From the NCBI GenBank assembly GCA_030674155.1, contig CM060318.1, forward strand, positions 78,728,887 to 78,758,886: a DNA stretch of 30,000 nucleotides, in the 5' to 3' direction. Source of the DNA: Stramonita haemastoma (Eukaryota; Mollusca; Gastropoda; Neogastropoda; Muricidae). A model generated the notes under the pieces. That model was given only the letters and a program-made list of their open reading frames with translations. It was not told where the DNA came from and made no database searches. Each line of letters starts with the position of its first letter. Positions within the stretch are counted from its first letter, which is position 1. This document shows, one piece after another, positions 10,286 through 20,144 of the stretch. Position numbers and translations under genes: made by a program.

Positions 10286-10959
10286 ACAAGACAGAGACAG
10301 ACAGACAATTGCTGTAGGGTATCTCTATGTGTCTTGCTTCCCCCTCTGTGTCTTGGTGTGATGCAAGATCCATGTGATTGCCACAGCCTCTTTCACAATG
10401 GTGTCTGCAGAGAGATTTCCCAATCACCGGTGAGCGAAAAAAGTGATGAAAGATGAATGCATCCACAGTCAGAGTGAACCTGCCAAGATGCCCAATGTAC
10501 CGTGCCTTGTCTTGTACAAGGAAAACAAGAGCTGGGCATCAGAAGGCATGCGGGTTCGTCTGCAAAAAGTGTCTAGACATTGAAGTCTTTGGTATGAACT
10601 GGTTTGAAAATGCAGAGAATTCATGAGAATGTAAAGAGGTTCTTCTGAAGAGCAGAAACTGCACTTCTGATGGAAAAAAATCAGCTGAAGTGTGACCGTG
10701 CATGTGTGTAGAGACACTCAACCATGCCAGTTAGTAGCGATGCGGATCTAGATTCATGATTATGGATATGCCAGAGTGTATCTCTTTCAAGTTGGCAGAA
10801 CATTTCGAATTTTGACTTAAATATCATAATGCATGTAGTTGGAAGAGACTAGATGAAAAGTTTAATTGTTTTGGACTCCAGATTGTATGATATAAGCTTA
10901 CTCTGAATAGGTCTAAGCCGCATCAGAGTAAAGTTGTGTACACATATGTTCATGTTTTT
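10286..10959. other. Unassigned sequence, possibly older LINE 3' UTR at the right
   Basis: No conserved frame or RNA gene. The right third is AT-rich and may belong to the LINE whose 3' end is at 11067, but I cannot align it to the LINE at 1-2812. Confidence 0.4.
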
Positions 10960-11067
10960 AAGTTGATTGAATATTGTAAACACACAGGTTTATTCTTCTG
11001 TTGAATTCGTTTGTAACACTCCATACCCCAAAATGGGTGAAAGGAATTAAATCTTGAATCTTGAATG
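10960..11067 (+). mobile_element. LINE 3' end with hairpin and 7-bp tail
   Basis: A small ACCC/GGGT hairpin at about 11025-11038 is followed by GGAATTAAATCTTG and two AATCTTG copies at 11050-11063. The layout matches the end of the LINE at 2746-2812: G/C stem, purine spacer, AATAAAT-like block, then 7-mer repeats beginning TCT and containing GAA. This is a 5'-truncated relative with no coding part left. Confidence 0.6.
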
Positions 11068-11902
11068 TTTTAGATGCCCAGAACGCAATATGCGGATGGA
11101 CGAGAACCGGTGCGGATGCAATGCCATCGTTGCATTTATAGTGAAAATGAAGAATGCTTATGAGTGTACTTTAAGTGTGTCTTTAAAGGAGAATAATTCA
11201 GACAAAACTGACTTATGTGAGAAAAGTTTCCTGTGTTCAACGTGAAACTTTTTTACATGTGCTGAAGCAGGGAGTGTTTCTTTCTGAAATTTGCCGTTAA
11301 TATGACATGAAAAGGAACTGCACTCTGTCAGATCAATGGAGTCATCAGAATAAAAGAAAACAGCTGTTACTGCGAAACAGCAGCTCTGAAATATTCAGTT
11401 CATAACCGTGTCAGAAATGGAGAGGGCAGTTCCAAGTTTAGACCTGTAACAAATATAGAGTTCTTAAAAATACTTAGGCCTACTCAAAACTTTGCGAAAA
11501 TTGGAATGGCGGTTCTAAGTTTTTATCAAAGAAGGGTGCTAATAAGTCTTGCAAAATGTACTGACTTAATCTGCAATCAGCCTTTGATTTACACACAATG
11601 ACGTCAGTTTTGCCCCCATAAGATCTGGTAGCCCTAATCACGTGGGTGCTGCCTACATTAACTATGTCTGCAGAAAGATCACAGTCTTTTCCAAGCGTGG
11701 AGATAAGAGGTAAAGCATTGGTGGGGAGAAGTATTAGATCTAGCGTGCAGTCAGCTTTCTATGTGCTGTCTTTGTATCGATGTTTCACAGACAAGGAAGA
11801 TCAAACGGAGGAACCCTTCACTGCCGCAAGCTTCACCCTGGGTCGTGGCTTTTCATTAATATTGCAGTGCAGTACATGTTAAGAATAGAATCAACCTACT
11901 TT
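11068..11902. other. Unassigned sequence
   Basis: About 830 bases with short open frames of at most about 80 codons and no recognisable domain. No repeat or RNA gene that I can support. Confidence 0.5.

Positions 11903-11990
<88 letters not shown>
11903..11990. repeat. (TG)n microsatellite, left of a SINE
   Basis: A TG tract with one TTG interruption ends exactly where the SINE-1 tail begins. TG resumes on the far side of the SINE at 12327. Confidence 0.95.
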
Positions 11991-11991
<1 letters not shown>

Positions 11992-12326
11992 CATTTATTT
12001 TATTTATTCTTTTATTTCAAGTATAATGGAATAAGCACTCGTCTGCTTCTTATTCACACAGTTTCCGTGTGTATGCGGTTTGTAAATTTTGTCATCCGGT
12101 CCCACCGACACACATGGCCTCTTCAGAAAAGCTAAACGGTTTTTACGTGTGGGCAAGATGTTCTACGTGCGTTCGCACACGGGACCTCGGTTTATAGTCT
12201 CATTCGAAGGCTTTCGGGGGGAGCGGAGTCGGCACTGATGTTAACGCCAGAGGAAAATTCCCTTGAACAGGATTCGAACTCGGCCAGCAGATCACCAGCG
12301 CATTACTGACCACCAGGCTATCCCGT
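11991..12326 (-). mobile_element. SINE-1, near full length, inside a TG tract
   Basis: On the minus strand the A box TAGCCTGGTGG is at 12310-12320 and the B box AGTTCGAATCC at 12270-12280. The family core is well kept, and the 3' tail (TTTATTTTATTTATTC on plus) is at 11993-12012. Flanks on both sides are TG repeats, so the target was probably a TG microsatellite. That also hides any target-site duplication. Confidence 0.9.
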
Positions 12327-12329
12327 GTG

Positions 12330-12366
<37 letters not shown>

Positions 12367-12546
12367 ATTTGTTTGTGCACATAGATGTGTCCATTTTGGA
12401 TGCGTTAAGTGTGTGTATATATGCATACTAGTTTTCGCACATGCGCGTGCTGTGCATATATGATGTGTGTGTGCTAGAGTGTGTGTGTTGTGTGTATGTG
12501 TGTGTACATGCGGGGCACGCGCGCGCGTGTGTGTACGTGCGCGCAC
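12327..12546. repeat. (TG)n and mixed TG/CG/CA sequence
   Basis: A perfect TG tract runs to 12363. Alternating purine-pyrimidine DNA with CGCGCG follows at 12464-12546. From 12547 to 12723 I see no feature. Confidence 0.85.
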
Positions 12547-12723
12547 GCGAACCTGTATGTGTGATGTGTGACAGACAAAACGAAAGGAATGCATGAACGC
12601 ATCTGCATGCTTGTGTGGGTTGGTTTTGATTGAGAGTGGGCTAACGTAAATAAAATATGACGGTATCGAAAAGAACAAAAGACAGCCGTACTTGCCTGTC
12701 TGTTTTTGCTATTAGGGAAGGGT

Positions 12724-12724
12724 G

Positions 12725-12756
<32 letters not shown>
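12724..12756. repeat. (ACAG)n microsatellite
   Basis: About eight perfect tetranucleotide units, the complement of the TCTG units that dominate 26.6-28.3 kb. Confidence 0.95.
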
Positions 12757-12757
<1 letters not shown>

Positions 12758-12888
12758 CCTCTTACTGCAGACAGGCTGCATTGACAGTGTCTGTCAGGCT
12801 GGTGAAATATTCATGCTGTTCTCAAGTAGCAGTGGCACGATAGGTCAGGCTGTCTACAGCACCCTGAACAAGGATTCAAACCTGGTGA

Positions 12889-13430
12889 TGTGGATAGGTA
12901 CATGATGCATGACACATGATATGGATAGGTACATGATGCATGACACATGATATGGATAGGTACATGATGCATGACACATGATATGGATAGGTACATGATG
13001 CACGACACATGATATGGATAGGTACATGATGCATGACACATGATATGGATAGGTACATGATGCACGACACATGATATGGATAGGTACATGATGCATGACA
13101 CATGATATGGATAGGTACATGATGCACGACACATGATATGGATAGGTACATGATGCATGGCACATGATATGGATAGGTACATGATGCACGACACATGATA
13201 TGGATAGGTACATGATGCATGACACATGATATGGATAGGTACATGATGCATGACACATGATATGGATAGGTACATGATGCATGACACATGATATGGATAG
13301 GTACATGATGCACGACACATGATATGGATAGGTACATGATGCATGACACATGATATGGATAGGTACATGATGCATGACACATGATATGGATAGGTACATG
13401 ATGCATGACACATGATATGGATAGGTACAT
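12889..13430. repeat. 31-bp minisatellite, about 17.5 copies
   Basis: The unit is 31 bp: it begins GGTACATGATGCA, has Y at the next base, and ends ATATGGATA. Copies are almost identical. The main variant is T or C at the Y position; copy 9 also has a G. Unit length is not a multiple of three and there are no stops on the minus strand, so three overlapping frames stay open there. These are not genes. The array is broken on the right by a SINE. Confidence 0.97.
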
Positions 13431-13782
13431 TTTTATTTATTTATTTTATTTATTTTATTCTTTTATATCGAGGATAATGGGATAAGCACTCTTGTGCTTT
13501 TTTTACATTCAGTCCCCGTGTGTATGCAGTTTTGTAAATGTCATCTGTTCCCACCGGCACACGATGGCCTACTCTTATAAAAAGCGGAACAGGATTTAAC
13601 GTGTGCGCAAGATGTTCTGCGTGCGTTCACACACGGGGCCTCGGTTTAAAGTCTCATCCGAAGGACTTTCGGGGAGAATGGAGTCAGCACTGATGTTAAC
13701 TCCAGGAGAAAAATCTCCACGAACGGGAATCAAACCCGGGTCGTCAAATTGCGAGCGCAGTGTTCTGATCACTATGTTATCC
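13431..13782 (-). mobile_element. SINE-1, full length, with 6-bp target duplication
   Basis: This is the best reference copy. On the minus strand the A-box-like ATAACATAGTG is near 13771-13781 and the B box GGTTTGATTCC at 13726-13736. The body is intact and the tail ATAAAATAAATAAAATAAAT lies at the left. GTACAT flanks it at 13425-13430 and 13783-13788. Minisatellite sequence continues to 13794 on the right, so the element landed within the 31-bp array. Confidence 0.93.
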
Positions 13783-13794
13783 GTACATGATGCA

Positions 13795-14374
13795 GTTAGT
13801 CGACTCTTATTGCTTCCTACAGTAGTATTGTTATAGATAGTCTGTTTTTGTTTATCCTGTTAAAAAACCGTGCAGGTGTATGTTTAGAAAGCAGGTGAAT
13901 TATGACGGAAAGCATGTTTGACCGTCATTGAATAAGATATAACAAATTGAGTCTAGTTTCTTTAGAAGGGATAACCTGTTTTTAAAAAGAATAACTGGGT
14001 GATTTTTGGAGTGGGGGTAGGGATGAAGTGACTGCCTTTTTTCAACCAGCTTCATTAATTTTTGTGCTGACATCAAAGAGAAAATTTTAAGTATTCATGA
14101 GGCAGTTGTTAGCGGAAATATTTGTAAATGCGAACACAGAATGCTGATACGTCAAAGTAGGCCTATTCTCTGGTATCAAACTGATCAATAGAATTATATC
14201 AAGGCAAAATAATGCCTTGATCCCAAAATTAATGTCAGGGTCGGAAATTTGGTAAGTCAAAATACGCTTTGATCTCAAATGAGATACCTCATAATCATGT
14301 GCTATGGTCGCTTATGCAGCTTACCATACATATTTCCGGCAAGTCAAAATTTGTCTTCAAAGGGAACTGCTTTC
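13795..14374. other. Unassigned sequence with one perfect hairpin
   Basis: No gene recognised. A perfect 9-bp stem (ATCAAGGCA at 14198-14206, TGCCTTGAT at 14213-14221) with a six-base AAATAA loop stands out in AT-rich surroundings. Confidence 0.5.
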
Positions 14375-14490
14375 GCCCCCCCCAAAAACAAAACAAAACA
14401 AAACAAAACACCACCACCACAAAAAACCCCACACCCAAACAGCCCCCCCCCCCCCCCAATAAACAAACAAAAACAAAAACAAACATTGCG
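14375..14490. repeat. A/C-rich low complexity with C15 run
   Basis: C8, AAAAC units, CCA units, a run of 15 C at 14443-14457, then AAAC units. Pro/Thr/Lys and Gly/Val frames here are compositional. Confidence 0.9.
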
Positions 14491-14838
14491 CAATTATCGG
14501 GAAGAAAGAACAGGGTTGGCACTGCAGAACGATTGATTGTACTGACAGTCTCTGTAAGCAGGGCAAACTATTCAAACGTCTCCTTGAGTTACGAAATTGG
14601 GTCAAGGTTTACGGTATAGACAGCTGCCATCTTGAAAAGATTCTTTTAAGAATACATAATGAAGCGTACCAATGTTGCACAACGTAATGTAGTCTCCCAC
14701 GAACACGCCGAACAATAAAGCCTTTGTGGCTGATGGATCTATCACTCAGTCTTTTTCACGTTGGTTCAGAAACTTGGCATCAATGGCATAAGTGATACAT
14801 GATGATAATCACCAATTCAGACAACCGTAATATACGAG

Positions 14839-15108
14839 ATGGCAGTTAAAAAAACGGGGTATGTAAATGTACATGATGTAATCCCGTTTAAGAATTGTGT
14901 GTGTGCATTTTTGTCCTCTCAGACTAGGGCGGTGACGTCATTGCTCTGTGAGTTGGTGTGGCTGACTGATGATGATGGCGTGACTGCTGACCTCATGAAC
15001 TTGTTCTGTGAAAAGATCACGACTTCTGAGGAGGGTGGGGTGAAGGGGGAACTCTTTGTGGGAAGAAGAAGGGACTGCGCTAGTTCCTTACAGAATGAAG
15101 TCTTGTAG
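14839..15108 (+). CDS. Weak candidate exon or small ORF, unknown product
   Basis: An 89-codon frame without low-complexity bias. The later part has mixed composition (RAVTSLLCELVWLTDDDG, then ADLMNLFCEKI). A strong-looking splice acceptor, TTTTTGTCCTCTCAG, ends at about 14923, so the real unit could be an exon starting there rather than at the ATG. I recognise no family. The upstream half is less protein-like. It is the only non-repetitive, non-transposon frame in the window I would test, and chance is still the more likely explanation. Confidence 0.2.
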   Translation: MAVKKTGYVNVHDVIPFKNCVCAFLSSQTRAVTSLLCELVWLTDDDGVTADLMNLFCEKITTSEEGGVKGELFVGRRRDCASSLQNEVL

Positions 15109-15337
15109 GGGCGGTTTATAACAAAAGCAGATTTCTCTGCATGAAATCCAGGCTACTGTCCTGGGGAGAGCGCTTAGCCATAGTATTATATAAAGTACTG
15201 CATCTTCTGTATCTTCGTACTGCAGCGTCCTTATTTGATATTAATTTCTGTATGTCTGCAGATTAAATGTGTTTTTCAAGGAGAGCAGGTTCAGATAAAA
15301 ATTTTCGCCGAACACAACTACTTCATTGCTGTATAAG
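15109..15337. other. Unassigned sequence
   Basis: No coding, repeat or RNA signal seen. Confidence 0.5.
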
Positions 15338-15505
15338 TCATATCTGTTCACGAGCTCTCTTTCACCAGAAAAGAGATAACACACCACTGTAAAATGTCAT
15401 ATCCCTTCTCCAGAGACCTGTTGCACCAGAGAAGAGACCATTTTTTTTGTTACAGTAGATGTCATATCCCTTCTCCAGAGCGTTGTTTTACCAGAAGAGT
15501 GTCGT
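15338..15505. repeat. Three-unit tandem repeat with internal hairpins
   Basis: Units start with TCATAT at 15338, 15397 and 15462, so the periods are 59 and 65 bp. Each has TCATATCYSTTC, a variable centre and CACCAGARAAGAG or a variant. Inside each, a pyrimidine arm pairs with a purine arm: TCTCTTT/AAAGAGA, CTTCTC/GAGAAG, and CTTCT/AGAAG. Units diverge in the loops but keep complementary arms. Confidence 0.65.
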
Positions 15506-15854
15506 CGTAGTATTGTATACATAAACTCTCGCTACACATTCCCATAAAGACAACCTGTTTTTATTTACCTAATAATTATATTATCTGTCGGTTTTTTTGT
15601 TTGTTTTATTTTTTGTTGCTTTTTGCTCTTTGTTTCATCTTTGTCATTGCTGTTCATTTCTTTGTTTCTTGTTTTGGTTTTGCCTGTTTTTTGTTGTTGT
15701 TTTTCTTGTCCAATTTTATTTATTTTGAGCGGTCAGCTGTTTTAAATTCACGACCAAGGTATTTTGGATTAATTTACATTTGAAAACTTCTTTCATTACA
15801 ATTTAATAAGGTTTTATTTTTGTGTGGAACAATGCGTGAGTACGTGCGTACGTG
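15506..15854. other. Unassigned T-rich sequence
   Basis: A T/G-rich stretch with Phe-rich frames from composition. No feature supported. Confidence 0.5.
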
Positions 15855-15925
<71 letters not shown>

Positions 15926-15991
15926 TGTGTTGTGTGCATGTGTGTGCATGTGTGTGTGCGTGTGAGCGCGCTCTCTCGCACGCGTGTCTAA

Positions 15992-16046
<55 letters not shown>
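15855..16046. repeat. Two (TG)n tracts around a TG/CG core
   Basis: TG at 15855-15922 and 15992-16046, separated by GTGCATGTG and GAGCGCGCTCTC. GAGCGCGCTC is a perfect palindrome. Confidence 0.9.
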
Positions 16047-16048
<2 letters not shown>

Positions 16049-16507
16049 CTGCATATACATCAACATTGGGTATTAGTAAATAATGCTGGAAATGTGGGTG
16101 ACAGAGTGTATCGGCATGTAAAAGCCCTAGGAACGAACAGACCCCATGTGTAGGCTTTCATTTGGAGGGCCCCTATCAGTATCACTGTTTCCTGAAATTC
16201 TTGTTAAAAAAACAACGTGTATGCATCACGCTTGGTAATGCAAAGAAAACAGACTTTGGGTGTAGCAATTTTCTTAAGCAGTTTTTTGTTTTGTTTTGCC
16301 AGCTGAATAGGAAGCAAAGGTTGCAGAGTTCCTTCACCAACAAGTAAAAGAACACAGACAGACCAGCGGCATTCATATGCAAGCACGCACACTTGTGTGT
16401 ATTGCGGAGATTTGTTTGTATGTGGAGTGTTGTGCGCATAAACGAGCATAACCACGCGTGCATACATACGTACACACACAGACGCACGTGCACAGGTATA
16501 CATTTGC
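16047..16507. other. Unassigned sequence
   Basis: No gene or repeat family recognised. Short frames on both strands lack recognisable domains. Confidence 0.5.
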
Positions 16508-16640
16508 GCCTGTTGACTCATGCGTGCCGATGAGAACAGATGACAAAATCAGCGCAACCGCGTGTACACTTGGACAACATGTAAAAATGCACAGGAGTGT
16601 TTATTCCCATTATCCTGGAAATTAAAGTATAAGATGAAAT
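16508..16640 (+). mobile_element. SINE-1 copy, 3' fragment, diverged
   Basis: The plus strand keeps CGTGCCGATGAGAACAGATG, the GTGTACACTTGGACAACATG block, ACAGGAGTGTTTATTCC and an AAATTAAAGTATAAG tail. It is an older copy and is followed within ten bases by a CA tract. Confidence 0.7.
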
Positions 16641-16646
16641 AGGAGA

Positions 16647-16754
<108 letters not shown>

Positions 16755-16771
16755 GTTGGTCTCCGCCAAAA

Positions 16772-16818
16772 CCAATCGTCTACGTCATTTCATCATTGTT
16801 GAGCGTGACGCATGCGCA
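16772..16818. promoter_or_regulatory. CCAAT, CRE-like and NRF1-like motif cluster
   Basis: Within 47 bases lie CCAAT (16772-16776), TACGTCA (16781-16787) and CGCATGCGCA (16809-16818), with TGACG overlapping just before. This grouping is typical of TATA-less housekeeping promoters in animals, where NF-Y, CREB/ATF and NRF1 bind. I see no first exon nearby, so it may be chance or a decayed promoter. Confidence 0.3.
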
Positions 16819-17262
16819 CTGTCCATCAGGAGGCAATATTATTGTAGCCATGTCCTTGTTGCATATTTTATAACCCAGCCTTTTTCCTCTCCTCCTCTCC
16901 TACTTTAACTGTCTGCTGTTGCTTATTGTTGACAGGCGAGGGAGGAGTGTGAATCTGCTGTGGTTGATTTCCATAGTGTTGGCAGAGTTGTCTTCCCTTC
17001 ATGCCACAGCTCACGTAGGGGGAGCCACACAAAAGCAGACGTGAATGTCAGGATGTAAACTGCCTCCTGTCAGCACGACCTGCTTTGTTAAGATGGTCGG
17101 CATAATCTACAAGCACAACAAACTGCCTGCTTGCATAGCTATATTTAAAAAATACCAGCACAATATCTTCAGCACTTTTTTTTGGGGAGGAAGGAGCAAG
17201 TAACGAAATGTGCGTTGATTTCCAGTTTTGTATTGGATTAATGCGTATTTATATATAACAAC
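16819..17262. other. Unassigned, GC-balanced sequence downstream of the motif cluster
   Basis: This could hold a transcription start or non-coding first exon if the motif cluster is a promoter. No frame of note. Confidence 0.35.
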
Positions 17263-17518
17263 ACGTCCCCATAACCTATGTGGTCGTAGAGGAGCGAGGC
17301 ATCAGAGGACCTCAGCTTCTCCAGGGGCCAGCATATTGAGGGCGGCGCCCATCTCCTCTCCCTCGCTGCTTTACCTTCCCTGACTCTAAAAAGGGCAGGT
17401 ACCCATTTGCAGCTGGGTGAAGTGGGGGGACTGTACTGAAGCCAAGGCGCACAAACGGTCACTCATCCGCTTGGTAACCATCCTCGATACTGCTAAACAC
17501 TGGCTGGGGGACAGCACA
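17263..17518 (-). mobile_element. SINE-2, head degraded
   Basis: A second SINE family, unrelated to SINE-1. The minus strand carries the body TTAGAGTCAGGGAAGGTAAA, GGAGAGGAGATGGGCGCCGC and CTCAATATGCTGGCCCCTGG. A 29-bp block at 17333-17361 is identical to the copy at 22699-22727, although the rest is clearly diverged. The tRNA-like head is not recognisable here. Confidence 0.75.
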
Positions 17519-17940
17519 TAATAACATTATTATCATGAAAATGCTGTCAGTGGTGCCAGCAAAATGCCAAGGCCTCCATTAGAAGGTTGTCAGATGATGC
17601 TTTATGTCAAGACTGTCTGCATCCATGACAAGCTCTTAGCATAACTAACTGTACTCTTCATCAATAGAGACAAAAACATTCTCTATACAGATTAGGGCTT
17701 CATACATAGCGAAGTCTTTGCAACAGTCCAATACGCCAACTTTTCATCCAGTCTGTATTTTCAGTCTTACAGTGATTCCCAGGAGTGATGAGTTAGACAT
17801 TTTGCATATTCTGGGTGGCCCACTGCATTTTAAGCTGGAAAAAAAACAACCCAACAACCCAACAGCAACAACAGCAACATCTAATTTTGGAGTGGGAGGC
17901 ATTTTTTCTTTATAACTGAGAGTCGGGTTTGCATGTCTGA
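17519..17940. other. Unassigned sequence
   Basis: AT-moderate, with an AAC/AACA-rich patch at 17839-17880. No feature supported. Confidence 0.5.
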
Positions 17941-18140
17941 TACGCTTACACATACAGAAACATATTACAGATTCACAGACACAGACACAGACACAGACAC
18001 ACACACACACCAACAAATAAACAAACACATACATACACACACATACACGCGCGCGCGCACGTAATACAAACACACGCACAAACAAGCAAACAAACAAACA
18101 AACAAACATACTCACTCACTCACACACACTCACACACACA

Positions 18141-18211
<71 letters not shown>

Positions 18212-18223
18212 ACACACACACAC
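17941..18223. repeat. CA-rich complex: ACAG, CG, AAAC, CACT and (CA)n
   Basis: GACACA units, a CGCGCGCGCGC patch near 18048-18059, AAAC units at 18078-18106, CTCA units and an interrupted CA tract. The CA tract runs straight into a SINE fragment. Confidence 0.9.
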
Positions 18224-18395
18224 ATTCATCTTGGGCACACGTTAAAAACCAGTTCCGCTTTTCGGAAGAATAGGCCATTGTGTGTTGGTGGGAACGGATG
18301 ACAAAATTTACAAAACTGCATACACTGGATGTAAAAAAGCACACGAGTGCTTATTCAATTATATTCAAAATAAAAGAATAAAATACAAATAAACA
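18224..18395 (+). mobile_element. SINE-1 copy, 3' half
   Basis: The plus strand reads TTGGGCACACGTTAAAAACC, TTCCGCTTTTCGGAAGAATA, GGCCATTGTGTG, ACAAAACTGCATACACTGGA, AGTGCTTATTCAATTAT and an AATAAAAGAATAAAAT tail. It is bounded on the left by CA repeats. This is the last SINE-1 copy seen in the window. Confidence 0.85.
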
Positions 18396-18644
18396 TACAC
18401 ACAAAACAAACATATGACACACACACCTAAAAAAAAAATCTGCAACACAAACCATCATAGAACCCAAACAGGTTGTGTCTGTGCCCTTCAGCCCCCAGTA
18501 CAATGCCTTCCACAGACAGGACAGTGGAAACAGACAGCTAGCAAGCTGTGCTAGGTTACCCTGCAATGGGACTTGCTGAGAACCACGGTGGTGGACAGTA
18601 GTAGAGACGGCAGAGAAAAATATGTTTCATTGTATGTTGTCCAT
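18396..18644. other. Unassigned sequence
   Basis: No recognised gene or repeat. It separates the SINE-1-bearing left part from the minisatellite-rich right part. Confidence 0.45.
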
Positions 18645-19500
18645 ACTCAACTTGTTCGTTATCTGTGTTTGTTGCACACAGACAGCTTGTTCGTTATCTT
18701 TGTATTATGTCCACAGACAGCTTGTTCGTTATCTTTGTATTATGTCCACAGATAGCTGTTCATTATCTTTGTATTCTGTTCACATACAGCTTCTCGTTTT
18801 TGTATTCTCTTCACAGATAGCCTTCATCAGTCTCTCTGTTGTCCAAGACAGCTTTATCCCTAGTTACCTCGTTTACAAACAGCTTTTTCATTATCTCTGT
18901 TGTTGATAGACAGTTTCTTAGGTATGTCTGCTGCTGTCCACAGAGACTTTTCATTATCTTTGTATTCTGTCAAGGGACAGCTTCATCAATCCTCACAGTT
19001 TCATCGTTTTCTCTGGTTACTGACCAGGGATTTTTTTCTATTATCTGTGTTGTCCACCGACAACCTCATTATCACAATGTTGTCAGAAAGTCTCTTCAAT
19101 ATGTACACTGTCTTGTCAGCAAACAGCCTTTTCATTATCCATGTTGTCCATAGACAGATTCTTCATTATCTGTGTTGTCCACAGAAATATTCTTCATTAT
19201 TCCTGTTGTCCACACAACAGATTCTTTATTATCTTTGTCATCCCCTGACAGTTTGTTTTTTTCAGTATCTGTTTGTTGTCAAAATATAGCTTCTTATCTG
19301 ACTTTGGTGTTCCCCAGACTGCTCCTCTCTCTATACCTGTTGCTCATAAACTGTTTTTTAAATTATCTTTGTCGTTAACTAACAGCTTGTTCATTATCTC
19401 TGTTTGTGGTCAAACAGACAGCTTGTTCATTATCTCTGTTTGTGGTCAACAGACAGCTTGTTCATTATCTGTGTTTTCCAGACTACCTGTCTGTTTTTGT
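18645..19500. repeat. Diverged 35-bp minisatellite
   Basis: The unit begins GACAGCTTGTTCGTTATC and ends TATGTCCACA. Exact 35-bp steps are seen at 18681, 18716 and 18751, and then units decay. CAGCTT, TTCATTATC and GTCCACAGA recur to about 19480. Roughly 20-25 units. Several frames stay open through it because the unit lacks stops. Confidence 0.8.
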
Positions 19501-19587
19501 GGATCAGCTTGAAGGTCACTCTCCTGACACTGCTCCCTGTCTGTTTCGGTTGCTCTGTCCTGTTTGCTTTACTGTCTGTGCCAGTAA

Positions 19588-19645
19588 CCCCCCCCCCCCC
19601 CCCCTCTCTCTCTCTCTGTCTCTGTCTCTCTCTCTTTCTCACTGA
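19588..19645. repeat. C17 run and TC tract
   Basis: Seventeen C residues at 19588-19604, then a TC/TG tract. The C run could form an i-motif on plus and a G-rich structure on minus. Confidence 0.9.
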
Positions 19646-19717
19646 AAGAGAGGTTGTCAGGGATGTGGGTACGTAATGTATCTGTCTCTGTCCCTGTCTG
19701 TCTGTTTGTCTCTCCCA

Positions 19718-19783
19718 TGCGCGCGCGCGCGCGCGCGCGCGCGCGCGCGTGTGTGTGTGTGTTGTGTGTGTGTGTGTGTGTGT
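19718..19783. repeat. (GC)n(GT)n alternating tract
   Basis: About 32 bases of GC, then GT with one TTG break. Alternating purine-pyrimidine DNA of this kind readily forms Z-DNA under negative supercoiling. Confidence 0.95.
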
Positions 19784-19856
19784 GGTATTTCTGTTGCTCT
19801 ATCTTGTTTGCTCGACTGTCTGTGCTAATATTTCTGTCTGTTCGCTCCATCTGCCA

Positions 19857-19906
19857 TAGTGAGTGAGTGAGTGAGTGAGTGAGTGAGTGAGTGAGTGAGT
19901 GAGTGA

Positions 19907-19937
<31 letters not shown>

Positions 19938-20055
19938 TGCGTGCGTGTGTGTGTGTGTGTTTGTGCGTGTGTGTGTGTGTTGTGTGTGTGTGTGTGTGTG
20001 TGTGAGTGTGAGTGTGAGTGTGTGTGTGTGTGTGTGTGTGCGCCCGCCCGCGCGC

Positions 20056-20144
<89 letters not shown>

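Noticed and set aside
12850..12896. SINE-like B box (GGATTCAAACC) just left of the minisatellite
   Set aside because: It matches the minus-strand B box loosely, but no A box or body follows; possible relic only.
12811..13430. Three overlapping ~185-200-codon minus frames rich in Cys, His, Ile, Pro
   Set aside because: Direct translation of the 31-bp minisatellite in all frames; no independent coding signal.
12889..13430. CRISPR-like array
   Set aside because: Regular 31-bp spacing, but there are no unique spacers between repeats, no cas genes, and the surroundings are eukaryotic.
13720..13782. Functional tRNA genes at SINE heads
   Set aside because: A and B boxes are present but the cloverleaf is degenerate and each is fused to a SINE body.
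14295..14605. Gly/Val/Phe-rich minus frames
   Set aside because: Products of the A/C-rich tract and C15 run.
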